Shown here: positions 22,603 through 34,003 of the stretch, piece by piece
How positions within the stretch are numbered: the first letter of the stretch is position 1
How the letters are laid out: every line of letters starts with the position of its first letter
NCBI GenBank assembly: GCA_036971715.1
Contig: JAVHJL010000004.1
Span: 1,736,001-1,800,000, forward strand
DNA from: Arthrobotrys musiformis
Lineage: Eukaryota > Ascomycota > Orbiliomycetes > Orbiliales > Orbiliaceae
Direction: 5' to 3'
DNA: 64,000 bases
Translations under genes and position numbers: made by a program
The notes under the pieces: generated by a model
What the model saw: the letters and a program-made list of their open reading frames with translations, nothing else
Database searches by the model: none
What the model was told of the DNA's origin: nothing

Positions 22603-24213
22603 TTAGAGGATGATGTTAGTTCCGACGACTTTAACATTCAATGTTGTGGGGACTAACGCTTCGCTCAGTAATAGTCCGATATCTTTCTCCCCCCATTCTT
22701 TGGTGGGTAGTGATTGTAAGAACATCATGACTTCTTGGAAGTCCATCTTTTTGAGCTCTGCGGACCATTTCACTAAAAATGCCGCGCAGACGTAAAGGTG
22801 GAATTCCGAGAAACCGGAGTTGCCTTCTGACTATATAAAATCGTTAGTTTGATTGACGTAAAGAAACTGAGAATCCATGGTGGAGTCTTACCATATATGT
22901 ATCCCACATTCTAATAACATTCTTCACACTGAACTCTCTCATCAACATACAGTTCATCCACCGAAAACTGAACTGAATGAACTGGACTTGGACGTCGTTT
23001 AGATGCTTCGCTAATCCACTGTCTATCCTTCTTACAAGGTCTCGTAGCTGTGAGACCTGTCGCTGTATTCCAGGTTGTGAATGTATGTAATTATCCTGGA
23101 TTCCGTCTAAAAGCTTTGTTAAGCACCAAAAACAGTCTGCGCTAACGACGTCTAAAACTTCGGGTGGTAATGAACCCGGGTCGAATGTTTCTACATCTCC
23201 TTCTAATGTTTGTGATATCAAGTTAGAGACATATTTTGTTTTTCATCGAGGGCCGAGGGGGGGGGAGAGAGAGTCTTACCTATATACGCGCTCAAGAACA
23301 CCTGCCAGAAGGGCGTTACAAGGTCGTTTATCCCTTGGACGTACCCACTTGCTGGATGCCGTATCGCCCAAACATACAGGATCTTCTCTAAGCATCTCTG
23401 TGTTGTGTTATGGCCGTATAGCGGTATATGGGGATTTGTTCTTGGGATATCAATTGATATTTGATGCCATATCGTCTGATCCATCCCTGCTTCACCTCTG
23501 CTGAACGCTTGCTTCGCGCTATCTAGATACTCCCTCCGTTTTCGCTCTAGGGTTGCCACTCGTCGGTCACAGTTGGCGGGGAGATAGCCTAGTAGGAGTT
23601 GCCAGGCCATTGGTCGAAGTTCGTCGGGAATACCGCCCCACGCTAGCGACCGTAGTTTCGTCAGGTCGACTGTTGAGGATTGAAGTACTGTTTTGAATTT
23701 GTTTATGCGTGATATGCGGGCGTTCATGGCCTCGATTTCTGCTGAGGAGTGGACGTCGGTGTTTATAGGAGGGTGGTATATCATGTGCAGCGAGTTTCCG
23801 GGGTCTAGAGTCAAAGCCCTTCTTTAACGACGTCTCTTCTGGAATTCGGAATACCATATGGGCTGGTTCATACCCCTCACCAAACCTTCAAACTGTGCTT
23901 TGAGACCCTTTGTCCTCTTTTTGGCCAGCGGATACTCATATCCTCCGCCGGCTCCTTTGGAGCCTTTGGCCCCCGATGGCCGACCTTCGATACTTGTGAC
24001 GCCAGCCATGCTTGCTATGCTTCCTAGTCCACCGGTGACCGTTGTTTCCTTGGGGATAGAGGTATCGTTGAGATCCAAACCCCAATCGTCGTCCGTCTGG
24101 GACATGAAGGCATTGTAGCTGGCAGCTGCATTAGTAGGAGAGTGAGATCCGGTCGAAGGAGTAGATTTATGCTTCGAGTGGGTGGGTGTTTTTGGTCGGG
24201 ATGGACTTGGCAT
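22603..24213 (-). CDS. TBC-domain Rab GTPase-activating protein, Gyp1/TBC1D22 type
   Basis: Four exons in minus-strand order: 24213-23874, 23804-23280, 23202-22892, 22830-22603 (467 residues). Residues 1-110 are disordered. The TBC domain runs from about 150 to 440. The arginine finger lies in GIPDELRPMAWQLLLGYLP and the glutamine finger in GYVQGINDLVTPF. Other signatures are WHQISIDIPRTNPHIPLYG and the C-terminal FRWMNCMLMREF ... VIRMWDTYM. The family stimulates GTP hydrolysis by Ypt1/Rab1-type GTPases at the Golgi. The first splice (donor GTATGA, acceptor CTCTAG) matters: without it an in-frame TAA at 23824-23826 would truncate the protein. The splice joins GLVR to DPGNSLHMIYH. The last exon (SEGNSGFSEFHLYVCAAFLV) completes the domain. 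Confidence 0.92.
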
Positions 24214-25722
24214 TGATAGGTCAGCCTCGTATTATTATTATTTTTTCCTGGGATTAGTTATCGTGAGATGTTGGGATATGCCGTACGTGTTCTCAAAGTT
24301 CAGCATGTCGGCGTAGGAGTAGGATGCACCAACGACCTTGGTCTGCGAATCCGTCGGAGGCCTGTCGGAGAGACATTAGCAGCGTATTATGGTGGTGGTG
24401 TGTTTTAGAGTAGTTTGGCGGGGTGTATTTACTTGTAAGCGCCATCTCGATGGGGTGTGGATGTTGCATTCGATTGAGGAGAACGACTTCGCCAGAAAGA
24501 ACTTCTACGCCCTCCGTATCAGCGGGAAAAATCCTCTAGGTATTTAGTATAAGGTGGAGCAGGCGATGACGTACTCGGATCGGTCTGTATTGTAATCCTT
24601 GTCGAGAGGGAGAGAGTAGTAGTTTTGGGATTAGCAATCGGATTCCTGGCTTCAGTCACAGTCCCTCGGGAGAGCAGAGTAGGGCAGGGCAGGGCAGAGC
24701 AGGATAGAGCCAAAATACGTGCCAACTTGTACCATCTCCTGCAGCGCCTGTTAGCATAGGACCCGCGGTGAGAGCAGTCTATTGGGGATATTGTATCGTG
24801 AAGTACCTGTGCAGGACCCGACTGTGGTTTCTTGCTTCCTCCTCCCCACATCGTGTGTCTGTGCTCTGGTTATCGACAGGCGGCGAGCAGCCTAGCCACC
24901 CTCTCACAATTGAAGAACTAATCGAATGGGATTGGACTGGTGAAATGTGACTGTGAATGCGAAGGGCGACGGTTGGGAAGCGGTAATTTCAGCAGCAGGA
25001 ATGTATATCAGGCGGGATGAATATGTGATTCGGGCATCGTCGTTGAACATGAATTCATCAAGTCGAAGGAGGCTGCTTTGGAGGGGCCTTCCGACTGGTC
25101 ACGCAGCACCTTCTTCTGGCTGGTCGAAAAACGGCGGGCGGGCAGCCGGCGCTCAACCGACCGAGCAAACGGACGCGCTAAAACGGGCTGCTGGCTGGTC
25201 TTCTGTGCTGGTTTCTGTGCTGAGGACTGAAATTTATTTTCTTCCTCGTCATCAACCTCCTTCCTTCTTCACTCTCCACCTCACTTCACTTCACTTCACC
25301 ATCCTCATTATCATCATCATCACCCCAATCATCGCCATCATCATCACCATCATCTGTCTTCCCAGCACTCCTTCCCTTTTAGTAGGTTTCGTCATCGGAT
25401 ACAACACTGCTAACAGAAGTCGCAACTTTGCCGGTCTCGGTTTACCCGACCACTGTTCTGTTCCGTCCCGTTCGAAAATTTTCGTGACGAGTTTGACTCC
25501 ATGAAACATCTTTCCCCCTAAATTCTTTCACTCACCGTCAAACTTCCGAATTTTATTATCCTTTCAATCGGCTCCCCTTCGCCATATCCATTGCTTCTAT
25601 CTCGCCAATCCGGTCGACAAAAGCCATCGAACCTCCGATCTATCGTTATTCCCGTGACAAGCATTGAAAATCTAACACTTGTTAATTACTTCTCTCGCTG
25701 GACGCGACTACAATAATCCACT
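24214..25722. other. Divergent intergenic region with short repeats
   Basis: About 1.5 kb between the TBC gene and the RNA-binding protein gene. It contains GGGCA repeats (about 24685-24705), a CACTT repeat near 25280, and CAT/ATC triplet-rich sequence at about 25305-25352. The C/T-rich last 400 bases are probably the leader of the gene at 25723. No coding frame is supported. Confidence 0.5.
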
Positions 25723-28700
25723 ATGGATCACGACGAATACGCCGATGAGGCTATCTTTGATGACCTGTATGCCATCCAATTCTTACACAGTGCAATCTCT
25801 CTCCTTCTTTATTTTATCTCTATTCTAACACGTCAACAGCTACGACGAAGAACCTCAAAACGCTGCAGGAACGACGACATCGAAGCCAGCAGCAGCAGCT
25901 TCGGCAGCCGTAGCAGCACCGGCAGCGAATACAACCTCGGCTCCGCAGTTTGACCAGAAGAAGGCAGCGCCTGCTGCCGTGCAATCGGTAGACACGTACA
26001 ACGAGCACAACCTCGATGAGTATACTCCTGCCGATGCTCAACAACAAAACCAAGGCGGGAATGTAGACTACTCGGGTTACGGAAATATGAACCAAGACTA
26101 CAATAGCTACAATCAAGCCCAAGATTACGGAACGGATGGAAGTGGCTGGAATGAAGACCAACACGGCATGAATTCAAATGGGCATGGCCCGTACGGAGAC
26201 GGGTCAAATATGGGTGGCATGCAAAATCAGGGGCCTTCGGCCGATGGAGGCAGCACTGCCATTAAGGAAGACGGGTAGGTCACTAACCTTTTTTCTTTTT
26301 CAAAGCAACCAAACAAATATTTGTATTGTGAAGATGTTTCTTGGGCCATGGCAAGCAATCTGCTGCTAGATGAAACGCAACCTGCGATTTGCTAGGATTT
26401 CTCGACACGCATGCTTCTGGAAAACGGGATTGCAGAAGGGGAAAGATGATAGCTAGCGTGATTCGATCATGCGATGGTGCTTATGGTCATGTCATCGAGC
26501 CGGCCGGCTTCGAGACGTTTTTGTCAAACGGTTCGCAAAACTGGATCGCCTTGTCAGCCCAGGCATCGCAACTCTAGGGTATGACGGGCTGGTATGGAAG
26601 TCGAGATCGTCATCTCGCGGTCAGTTTTGGATAGGCTATTCGGTGCCATCCGACGACTACTAGCGAGCCCAAGTGCCTCGTTCAACATCGAGGCACATGC
26701 CAAACTCGCGGAAGAGCAAGAGAAGCTAGCGGCAAAATCTGGGGGAAGGCTGAGCAACGCGGAAGTCGCTTCGAGGCGAAGCAAGGGAAAAAGAAAGAAA
26801 TATATCGGACCATCGGAAGACGTTTAGTTCTATAGAACTACCTAGCGCTAGTATCAGCAGCTGTACTCGAGTCATTCTATCACTACCTACCTACTACAAC
26901 TATCGAGATAGACGAGTAGAACTATCAAGAGTCATGGGAAGATAGAATCAAGAAAATCGAAGAAATATTCAATTACACCGATTCCACACTCTGGGGATAT
27001 CATATCACCCCTCGACAACTTCTTTCTTGAGCAAGAGCGAGATGCAAGAGATGGGAACGATAATACCTTGTTTTTCTCCTCGGAGAGGTCTACGTTATGG
27101 TGCTGCTGTCGATAGAAATGGGATGGGAAATACCGATGCTGTGCCGCACTTTAGCTGGCTTGGCAGGGACTTCCTTGATAAAAGGTCCCAACCGCCGCTA
27201 GCCACTTTGATGCGGCCACCCACACCAAACATCCCGGTTGGGCAATCCCAGATGCCATGATACAAACCAAACATGATGCCCACGACTTCTCTCTGCCCAC
27301 TTTTACCGGCCCTTGTTCTTTTGCTCTCCATGCTGCTCTCAAGGGACCGTAACTTTCTATCACTATCTCTATCAATGGGGCGGAACCCAGCCGCTAGCTG
27401 CTATCTTTCCTTAGTAGACGCGCTCATACTCTTGCCGTTGCAGGCGGCACGCTTGCTATGGCTTTCCAACATACCATACAAAACTCTCTTATTTGTTGAT
27501 GATTGCTTGAAATGCCTCCCGGACATGGTTGCAGGACTAATATACCACTCTTTCCAGGAAAATGTTTATTGGAGGTTTGAATTGGGAAACGACTGATGGT
27601 ATGATAATTTCTTTCGGATGTATAAGGTGGCCGGTCGTATAAAACGTCTTATTAATATCGTCGTATTATAGAATCCCTGCGTGACTACTTCAGCCAGTTT
27701 GGCGAAGTCAGCGAGTGCACAGTTATGAGAGATGGACCCAGCGGAAGATCACGTGGATTTGGATTCCTCACTTTTAAAGACCCTAAGACGGTGAATATTG
27801 TCATGGTCAAGGAGCACTACCTGGATGGAAAGATCGTATGTACAACCATTATCGATAACTGATACGTACACGTTGGCTAATGCATAGCTTTGTTAGATTG
27901 ACCCCAAGCGAGCTATCCCAAGAGACGAACAAGAGAGAACTAGCAAGATCTTCGTCGGTGGCGTTTCCCAAGAGGCATCGGAAGAGGAATTTAAGAATTT
28001 CTTTATGCAATTTGGGAGAGTTATAGACTCCACTTTGATGATTGACAAGGAGACTGGTCGACCCCGTGGCTTTGGATTCGTTACGTTTGATAACGAGGCT
28101 GCCGTTGATTTGGCCCTCGCACATCCAGATTTGCGCATCCGTGATAAGCCGGTAAGCCCTCCTTATATATGCAGTCGCATGTTTTGAACATATAGCTAAT
28201 TGACTTCGGCATCCAGATTGAAGTTAAGAAGGCTCAGCCTCGCGGCAACGCCAGAGAACGTAACTTCGAAGAACAAGACGGTGGTAACCGCCACCACGGA
28301 AACTTCCGTGACCGCGGGCATAACAATAACAACCGTTTCGGCCAAAACCGCGAACACAACGGTCAAGGCGGCAATTCCCAGGACCACTCTAACTTCAACC
28401 CTCAGAATAACCCTCAAAACATGCAAAATGCCATGAACCCCGCCGGTGGAAACCCGGCAGCCGGTTATACGAACGGCATGACCCCCGCCATGCTTGCACA
28501 ATATTGGCAGCGAATGCAACAGTACATGATGGTTATGATGCAGCAGCAGGCGCAGATGCAAATGCGTGGCGGTAACGCAGGTGGTCAACAGCCGAATATG
28601 ATGCAGCAGCCGAACATGGCGGGTTTCAATCCGCAGATGATGGCTCAGATGCAGGGGATGCAAGGGATGCAGGGTATGCCCGGCGGTATGAACCCAATGG

Positions 28701-29200
28701 GCATGAATGGGATGCCACCACAGATGGGCGGTGGGAACCAAGGGCAGAACCAAGGGTTTCCAAACATGAACCAACAAGGTGGATACCAGCCTAAGAGTCC
28801 AAATATGTCGATGCAGCAACCTTACAATGCTGGTGACGGATCAGCACAAGGCGGGCAACAGGACAAGTCATCGGATTCAAACCAGCAGCAGCAGATGGGA
28901 CAAGGTGGAATGTGGAACAATGGCATGTACGAAGATCCTAATGGCAACAACGACGGCGGCCAGGGAAACCGTGGGATGCACGGTGGTGGATTTAAGGGCC
29001 AGAACTTCAACGCACCCACCGGACCTAAGTCTGGAGCTGCAGGGCCTCCACCCAATGCACCAACGGGACCTCGAAATGCCCGTAACCCACCATCCGGACC
29101 CTCCGGCGGCGGCGGAGGTGGGCCAGGTCCGTTCAGGAACAACAGCAGAAGGGGCGGCGGATACGGCGGTGGTGGCTTCCACCCTTACCAGAGGAATTAA
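25723..29200 (+). CDS. Hrp1/Nab4-like RNA-binding protein with two RRMs
   Basis: Six exons: 25723-25766, 25840-26274, 27558-27598, 27672-27835, 27897-28151, 28217-29200 (640 residues). The N-terminal 160 residues are Ala/Gln/Asn/Tyr-rich. RRM1 has RNP2 MFIGGLNWET (exon 3, only 41 nt) and RNP1 RGFGFLTF. RRM2 has RNP2 IFVGGVSQEA and RNP1 RGFGFVTF, with the linker IDPKRAIPRDEQERTSK typical of Hrp1 and its metazoan relatives (Musashi/DAZAP1/hnRNP A-D). The C-terminal 310 residues are Asn/Gln/Met/Gly-rich, with GMQGMQGM repeats and RGG motifs, a prion-like composition. Yeast Hrp1 is a component of cleavage factor IB that binds UA-rich polyadenylation enhancers and shuttles between nucleus and cytoplasm. 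Intron 2 is 1283 nt, about 15-20 times longer than the other introns. Confidence 0.93.
26275..27557 (+). other. 1.28-kb intron of the Hrp1-like gene, with structured GC-rich core
   Basis: The donor is GTAGGT at 26275 and the acceptor TTTCCAG ends at 27557, directly before the exon encoding MFIGGLNWET. Near-perfect hairpins lie inside: GTGCCTCG/CGAGGCAC at 26673-26696 (8-bp stem, 8-nt loop) and GCTTCG/CGAAGC at 26768-26782. A 77-codon frame (26594-26827) is open across this core. Reading through the donor gives a stop at once (TAG at 26276-26278). Confidence 0.7.
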
Positions 29201-29891
29201 GACGTATTCGTCCTCTTCCCTTGGACATTCCTTATTCATGGTTCGGATTCAATTTTCCCCTATCGCTCTGCTCCTACTCAATTATAAAGATTGTAATGCC
29301 CATCATCAACTCCGGCGTTCTGCTAATTTTTCCCCTTTTTCTTTTTTTCCTTTTATACTCTTATACTTTACTCCCTTGCTTCCCATGTTATACAGGCAGG
29401 TTGTTTTTTTACTCTCTGATGCCGCTGCTTCTAGTTCTTGAGTTTTTGTTTCTAACTATTTCTCCCCCACTATTGCATGCATGACGGCCTTCTGTGGGTC
29501 ACGCACGTCTGCTTCTTTTATGCTTAAACGTATGTTCAAAAGAAAAAATATCGGTGGCTCGACTTGTTTTGTTTTTAAATGCATTATTAGTACCCGAGGA
29601 CAAAAGAAATTTAATCGGTTTTTTTTATCAATGTGCACTTGTGATCAAATTAATACTAAGCGTTCAATGAGCAGTAGAATTAGCAGTAATAAGGGGACCT
29701 ATGTACTAGCTGTTCGAAGCTGCGAGAGAGTATAATGGTCCACCAGATCGCTGGTTGTTGGTACCTTGCTTTTAAGTTGAAGAAGATAATGTTCGGAGAA
29801 TTTTTCTTATATGAAAATATGTACGGATGTAATATAAATTCCTAAAAAATATCTACAGTACAGAAAAAAGGTCTCAAATATCAAACCCAGA
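29201..29891. other. Intergenic between convergent genes
   Basis: About 690 bp of 3' flank for the RNA-binding protein and the mitochondrial S18 gene. It is T-rich from 29260 to 29460. No gene is seen. Confidence 0.55.
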
Positions 29892-30776
29892 TCAAGCGTT
29901 CAATCTCATATCGATGGGTTCACGCCTGGGACGATCACGCTCGTCCCTATTTGAAGTACGATCGGTCTTGAAGCCTTCCTGCGACATCCTCTGCTCGGTT
30001 AATAAGAGCGAAGGATGGTGGTACACGGATGGCATCAAGCCGATTCCAATGGCTCTCCTGATTGCCTTTGATACCTTTCGCTGATTGGTATTGCTAAGGC
30101 CGGTTATAGAGCGGTGTTTTATACGGCCAGCGGAGGTCATGAAGTCCTTTAACAGATTGAAGTTCTAGAAGTCTCCTGTTAGAATATACTCGTGCGTGGA
30201 GTTTGAAATGGTAGGATAACGTACTTTATAATGAGACAATGGATTCTCCTGTAGAGTATTGAATACGTCCTCCTTAATACGTGTTTTCCTTTGGAACCCG
30301 AACTTCTGGTACTCCTCGAAACTTAAGTCCTTCGGACTGAGATACGAACGATCGAGCAATGGCACCGAGTGGCGGAATATCTCGGGATCCACACGTTCCA
30401 TAGAATCCTCATAGTTCTTGCGAATATGGGACAGCTCTTGTAGTTTTTCGACGACTTTGCTGGTGCCGAGATTCAAGGCGGCGAAGTCCTTGAAGGCACG
30501 TTTACGCTGTTGCATTGTGGCGAAGTTTGTGGATTGGGATCTCTGCGAACGGGGGGCGGGTGCTGATTCATCGGGTAGGGACGGGAGGGATGCTGGTGTC
30601 GCTGCCGATTGGAGGTTGCTCATGATGCCGATGAATTTGTCATTGCTGTTCTCGTCACCGCCTCTAGGAGGGGTGGAGCTTAGCAGGCGCCTCGAGGCTG
30701 CCGGGTAGAGGAATGGGAGGATTGGACCGTTCCCGAGGGAGGTCTTGACGACTGCGATAGACGGACGGGGAGGCAT
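29892..30776 (-). CDS. RSM18: Mitochondrial small-subunit ribosomal protein bS18m
   Basis: Two exons in minus-strand order: 30776-30225 and 30164-29892 (274 residues). ATG 30776 is the first in-frame ATG and gives MPPRPSIAVVK followed by a basic, Ser-rich presequence (ASRRLLSSTPP), as expected for mitochondrial import. The bS18 core is in exon 2: NFNLLKDFMTSAGRIKHRSI and GLSNTNQRKVSKAIRRAIGI, followed by GLMP, the motif that binds rRNA in bacterial S18. About 160 residues precede the core. They are much longer than bacterial S18 and typical of fungal Rsm18. The intron is 60 nt (GTACGT...TCTAG). It is head-to-head with the PPR gene at 31130. Confidence 0.92.
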
Positions 30777-31129
30777 TGTGGGCGTATGGTCTTCGAAAGC
30801 CGGGTAGTTATGGACCAATATCCGGCGACATCAACCTCCCCAGAAGCCTGCGGACCTTGAAGGCGTGTCGAATCGACGATGTCGGGAAGGAGTGGGCCGT
30901 GATGGCGTCGTTTTGTCGGAAGTCGTTGAACGGGTTGTAGTTGGTTGTTTAGGTCATCGGCGGGAACAAAAATCTTTATCGATATGACAGCCGATTGGTT
31001 GGCGAACTAAAACCTTCCCAACCCACGCCGCAAGCAGAGGAAAACACCGAAATACACCCCTCCAAATTCCCCCCCACCACTTCCCTTCTCCCTCTTCGGG
31101 TGCCATTGATGCCCCACTAGCCGGTCGCA
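30777..31129. promoter_or_regulatory. Putative bidirectional promoter for two mitochondrial protein genes
   Basis: A 353-bp spacer separates the start codons of the bS18m gene (minus) and the PPR gene (plus). No other gene fits inside. The short head-to-head layout and the shared organelle target suggest co-regulation. No specific binding site was identified. Confidence 0.45.
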
Positions 31130-33627
31130 ATGAGTGTGACCCCGCGGCTACTCCGTCGAGCATCACAACGGTTACTTTCGACATCAATCTCGACAAGTAG
31201 CAAAGAAACAGTCTGTCCGAAATGTCGCTCGCTCGTTACACGGCAGAACCTTCATACCTACCGACGGCGGCCGACGGTGGTCGCCGGCCTCGGATCCGGC
31301 GTCCAGATTATCCAAAAACGCACCTTTCTGGATTTATTCAAAGCGGAGTGGAAAACGACGTTTGAGAAAAAAGTCGAAAATAAACCACAGAATCCCGGTA
31401 TAGCTGTGTTGGCGGCACTTACCTTGTATGTCGACGAGAAGGCTGGTATGGCACCGTCGACCTCGGAGTTGGTTAAGGCGTATAAAGTCATTGTCTTCGA
31501 CGAGGAGCTGCCTATTATATTGAAGGATGATGGGGTTTGCTATGGTCTATTACGGTGTCTGGAGGCTCTCAGTCAGAGGGGGGATATTGAGTTAATCAAA
31601 ACGAATGCCCTGATACGGCTGCTGGAAAGTTTACACCACCTCGAGCATACGGTATCGGTCAGTCTAGCGGGTGCATTGTTAGGTTACATCCGTAGGGCAC
31701 GGGAGGACGAGACGGAACTGCTGAGAGCCGGGTTCGAGGCCGTTATTGCGACTTTGGCGAATACCTACGACTTCAACAAAGCCATGGGATTTTTGACGGT
31801 TGGAGCGGAAACATACGGGAAAGACCTAATAACAGTAAAGGCTTGGTGGCATCTTCTACGAAAGATAATTGATAAGGACGATGAGGAAGCTCTGTTGAAA
31901 CTTGCAGAGTTAGAAGGAGCGAGAGATCCCGACAACTTGGGAGACGTGGGAGTATTGACTGGTACAATGCGATTTTATATGGATCGAGACGACACTGCAA
32001 ATGCGAGGAAATGGTGGGATCAACTGAAAGATTCGGCGACCAGCGATACTTTCAAGATGATATTTGGGTACGCAGTCGGACATCCCGAGGATTTGGCTGC
32101 AAAACAGTGGATTGAGGAGCTATTCGAACATACAGAGCTCGTCGAACCCGAGACTCCTTCGGCAGACGACACCCGGTTAACAGCCAGAGAAGAGCTCGAA
32201 GTTATGAAATTGAAGTGGAAATGGAGTCAAGGCGAGACAATACATACGATCGCTGGCTTGATACCCTCCGTTTCGCCAAAAACAAAGATAGAGCTCATTA
32301 ACGAACTAGTGGACTTTGCAGTATGGAAGAAAGATGCGACTTCGGCGCAAGTACTGTTGGTACTAGCCGAAAGATGGCGGGTAGAGCCCAACAGACGAAC
32401 ACAAGTCCTACATATTCGGGTACGGCTGATGTTGGAGGATACCGAGGGTGCGTTCGAGGCATGGGAGAGTCTGAAATATTATCGACATGCCCCGGACTCG
32501 GATGAGGAAACACTGGAGCTACTTCAGTATATGACCAGCAACATCAAGACTAAGGCCGACGTTATCGACAGTTTATATAATGAGACCTTGAAGCGAAAGA
32601 TTCCTTTAGATGTGGAAACCCTGTGTGGTCTTAGCAGGTGGCAGATATTCAACAAACCGTTTAACGTCATCATTGCAACTCTGAGCAGGGAGATCAACAA
32701 CTATCACCCAGGAGATCGTATGAAGGTCATCAAGCACCTCGGAGAACTGATGGGAATGAAGGATCCGGAACTCGGAATCGGCGAAATGTGGAATGTATAC
32801 CTAGCGATGAAAGGACTGTTCCCAGAACTTCCATTAACCGCACGGAAGGAAATAATGGAACTCTTCTTCACGAGAGGGGCCTCCGATGTAGCCAACGTGA
32901 TATTCCTGCACATGCGACAAACAAAACATGCTAAGCCGGACGCCGAAGCTTACGCATCCGCTTTCCGACACTGTGCAAGGTTACAGGACGCCCAGACTTT
33001 ATGGTCAATCAATCTACAGTTCAAAGTTGATCCGGAAGTCACGCCGACCACCGAACTATACAACTCGTTGATGTATGCCTATAACTCGGTCAACCAGCCT
33101 AAAAACGCCTTGGATGTCTTCAGGACAATCACGAATAGCAAAGAGGGGCCGAATAGCGATACCCTGAGCTTGGTGATGATCAGTTGCGGTTTAGCCAAGG
33201 AAATGATGGCAAGTAGGTCTCCGTTGATATGGAAAAACTTCTTGAAGTTGGGGTTCAAGCCGACGAGTCATAATCATGCGATGAGACTATCCGCGTGGTG
33301 TTTGGCGGATAAGTATGATATGGCGTTCAAGGTTTTGAGGGAGATGGAGTCGAAGGATGGGTTTAGGCCGAATCGAGAGATGTAAGTTCTACTTAAAATT
33401 TCGAACGGCTTTCGGGGATCTTCCATTGCTAACGGGATTGTCTTAGATTTATGGCATTATATGCGGAATACCAACCCTCCAGACGCCCAGAGATCGAACA
33501 GTGGGCGCAAGAGAATATCCCAGAGGTGTGGAAGGGGATCATAACAGATCCCGAAGAACCATTGAAGAAATACGAAGGCCAACAAGATGTCTATATCAAA
33601 AATGCCCCGGATATGTTCCTAGGCTAA
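31130..33627 (+). CDS. Mitochondrial PPR-like protein, possible CIA84 orthologue
   Basis: Two exons: 31130-33381 and 33447-33627 (810 residues). The N-terminus is basic and Ser/Arg-rich without acids (MSVTPRLLRRASQRLLSTS), a classic mitochondrial presequence. A CPKC pair follows, then KRTFLDLFKAEWK near residue 62. The rest is all-helical, with degenerate pentatricopeptide-type repeats that are clearest at the C-terminus: TTELYNSLMYAYNSVNQPKN and HNHAMRLSAWCLADKYDMAF. The segment after the presequence and the overall length resemble complex I intermediate-associated protein 84 of Neurospora, an assembly factor for the NADH dehydrogenase membrane arm. This assignment is inferred from memory; other fungal PPR proteins are possible. 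The 65-nt intron has a GCTAAC branch point, and the exon-2 reading ends with NAPDMFLG. Confidence 0.82.
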
Positions 33628-34003
33628 CCTAGGGCGGACCCCTAGTATTACCGTCCCTTTTTTTGAATTGTTTGTGGTAGTAGTTCAAGCGACTTCGTGA
33701 GTAAAAAAAAACTTGAAGGGTGTCGATAAAGAGAGAGGATCTAGATCGTCGCATCGAAATCATATTCGGCTGATCGGTCTTAATATTGTTTGTATATATT
33801 CGATGTTCGATGAGTGAGCAGTCTCAGGTGTGTACATACTATTCTTACATAAAATACCCATCCGATGTCTTCATCTTCCTGTGTATAGTTTCATACTTAG
33901 AACTTTCCCTGAGCACCATCATCACCGTCCTATTTTCCCTCCCTACCTTCCTTCCTTCCTTCCTTTATTATTCGACTTCGATTCCTGCAGCTCGGGATTT
34001 AGA
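33628..34003. other. Intergenic with CCTT microsatellite
   Basis: About 375 bp. It contains a short TTCC repeat (about 33948-33965). It serves as the 3' flank of the PPR gene and the promoter/leader of the F-box gene. Confidence 0.6.

Noticed and set aside
23804..23873. Apparent nonsense codon (TAA, 23824-23826) inside the TBC gene
   Set aside because: A GTATGA donor at 23873 and CTCTAG acceptor remove it and join the two halves in phase, so no pseudogene or readthrough needs to be invoked.
26275..26305. A 31-nt mini-intron (GTAGGT ... CACTAAC ... CAAAG) at the Hrp1 donor
   Set aside because: Too short for fungal splicing, and it leads to a stop after about 20 residues, without RRMs. The real acceptor is 27557, directly before MFIGGLNWET.
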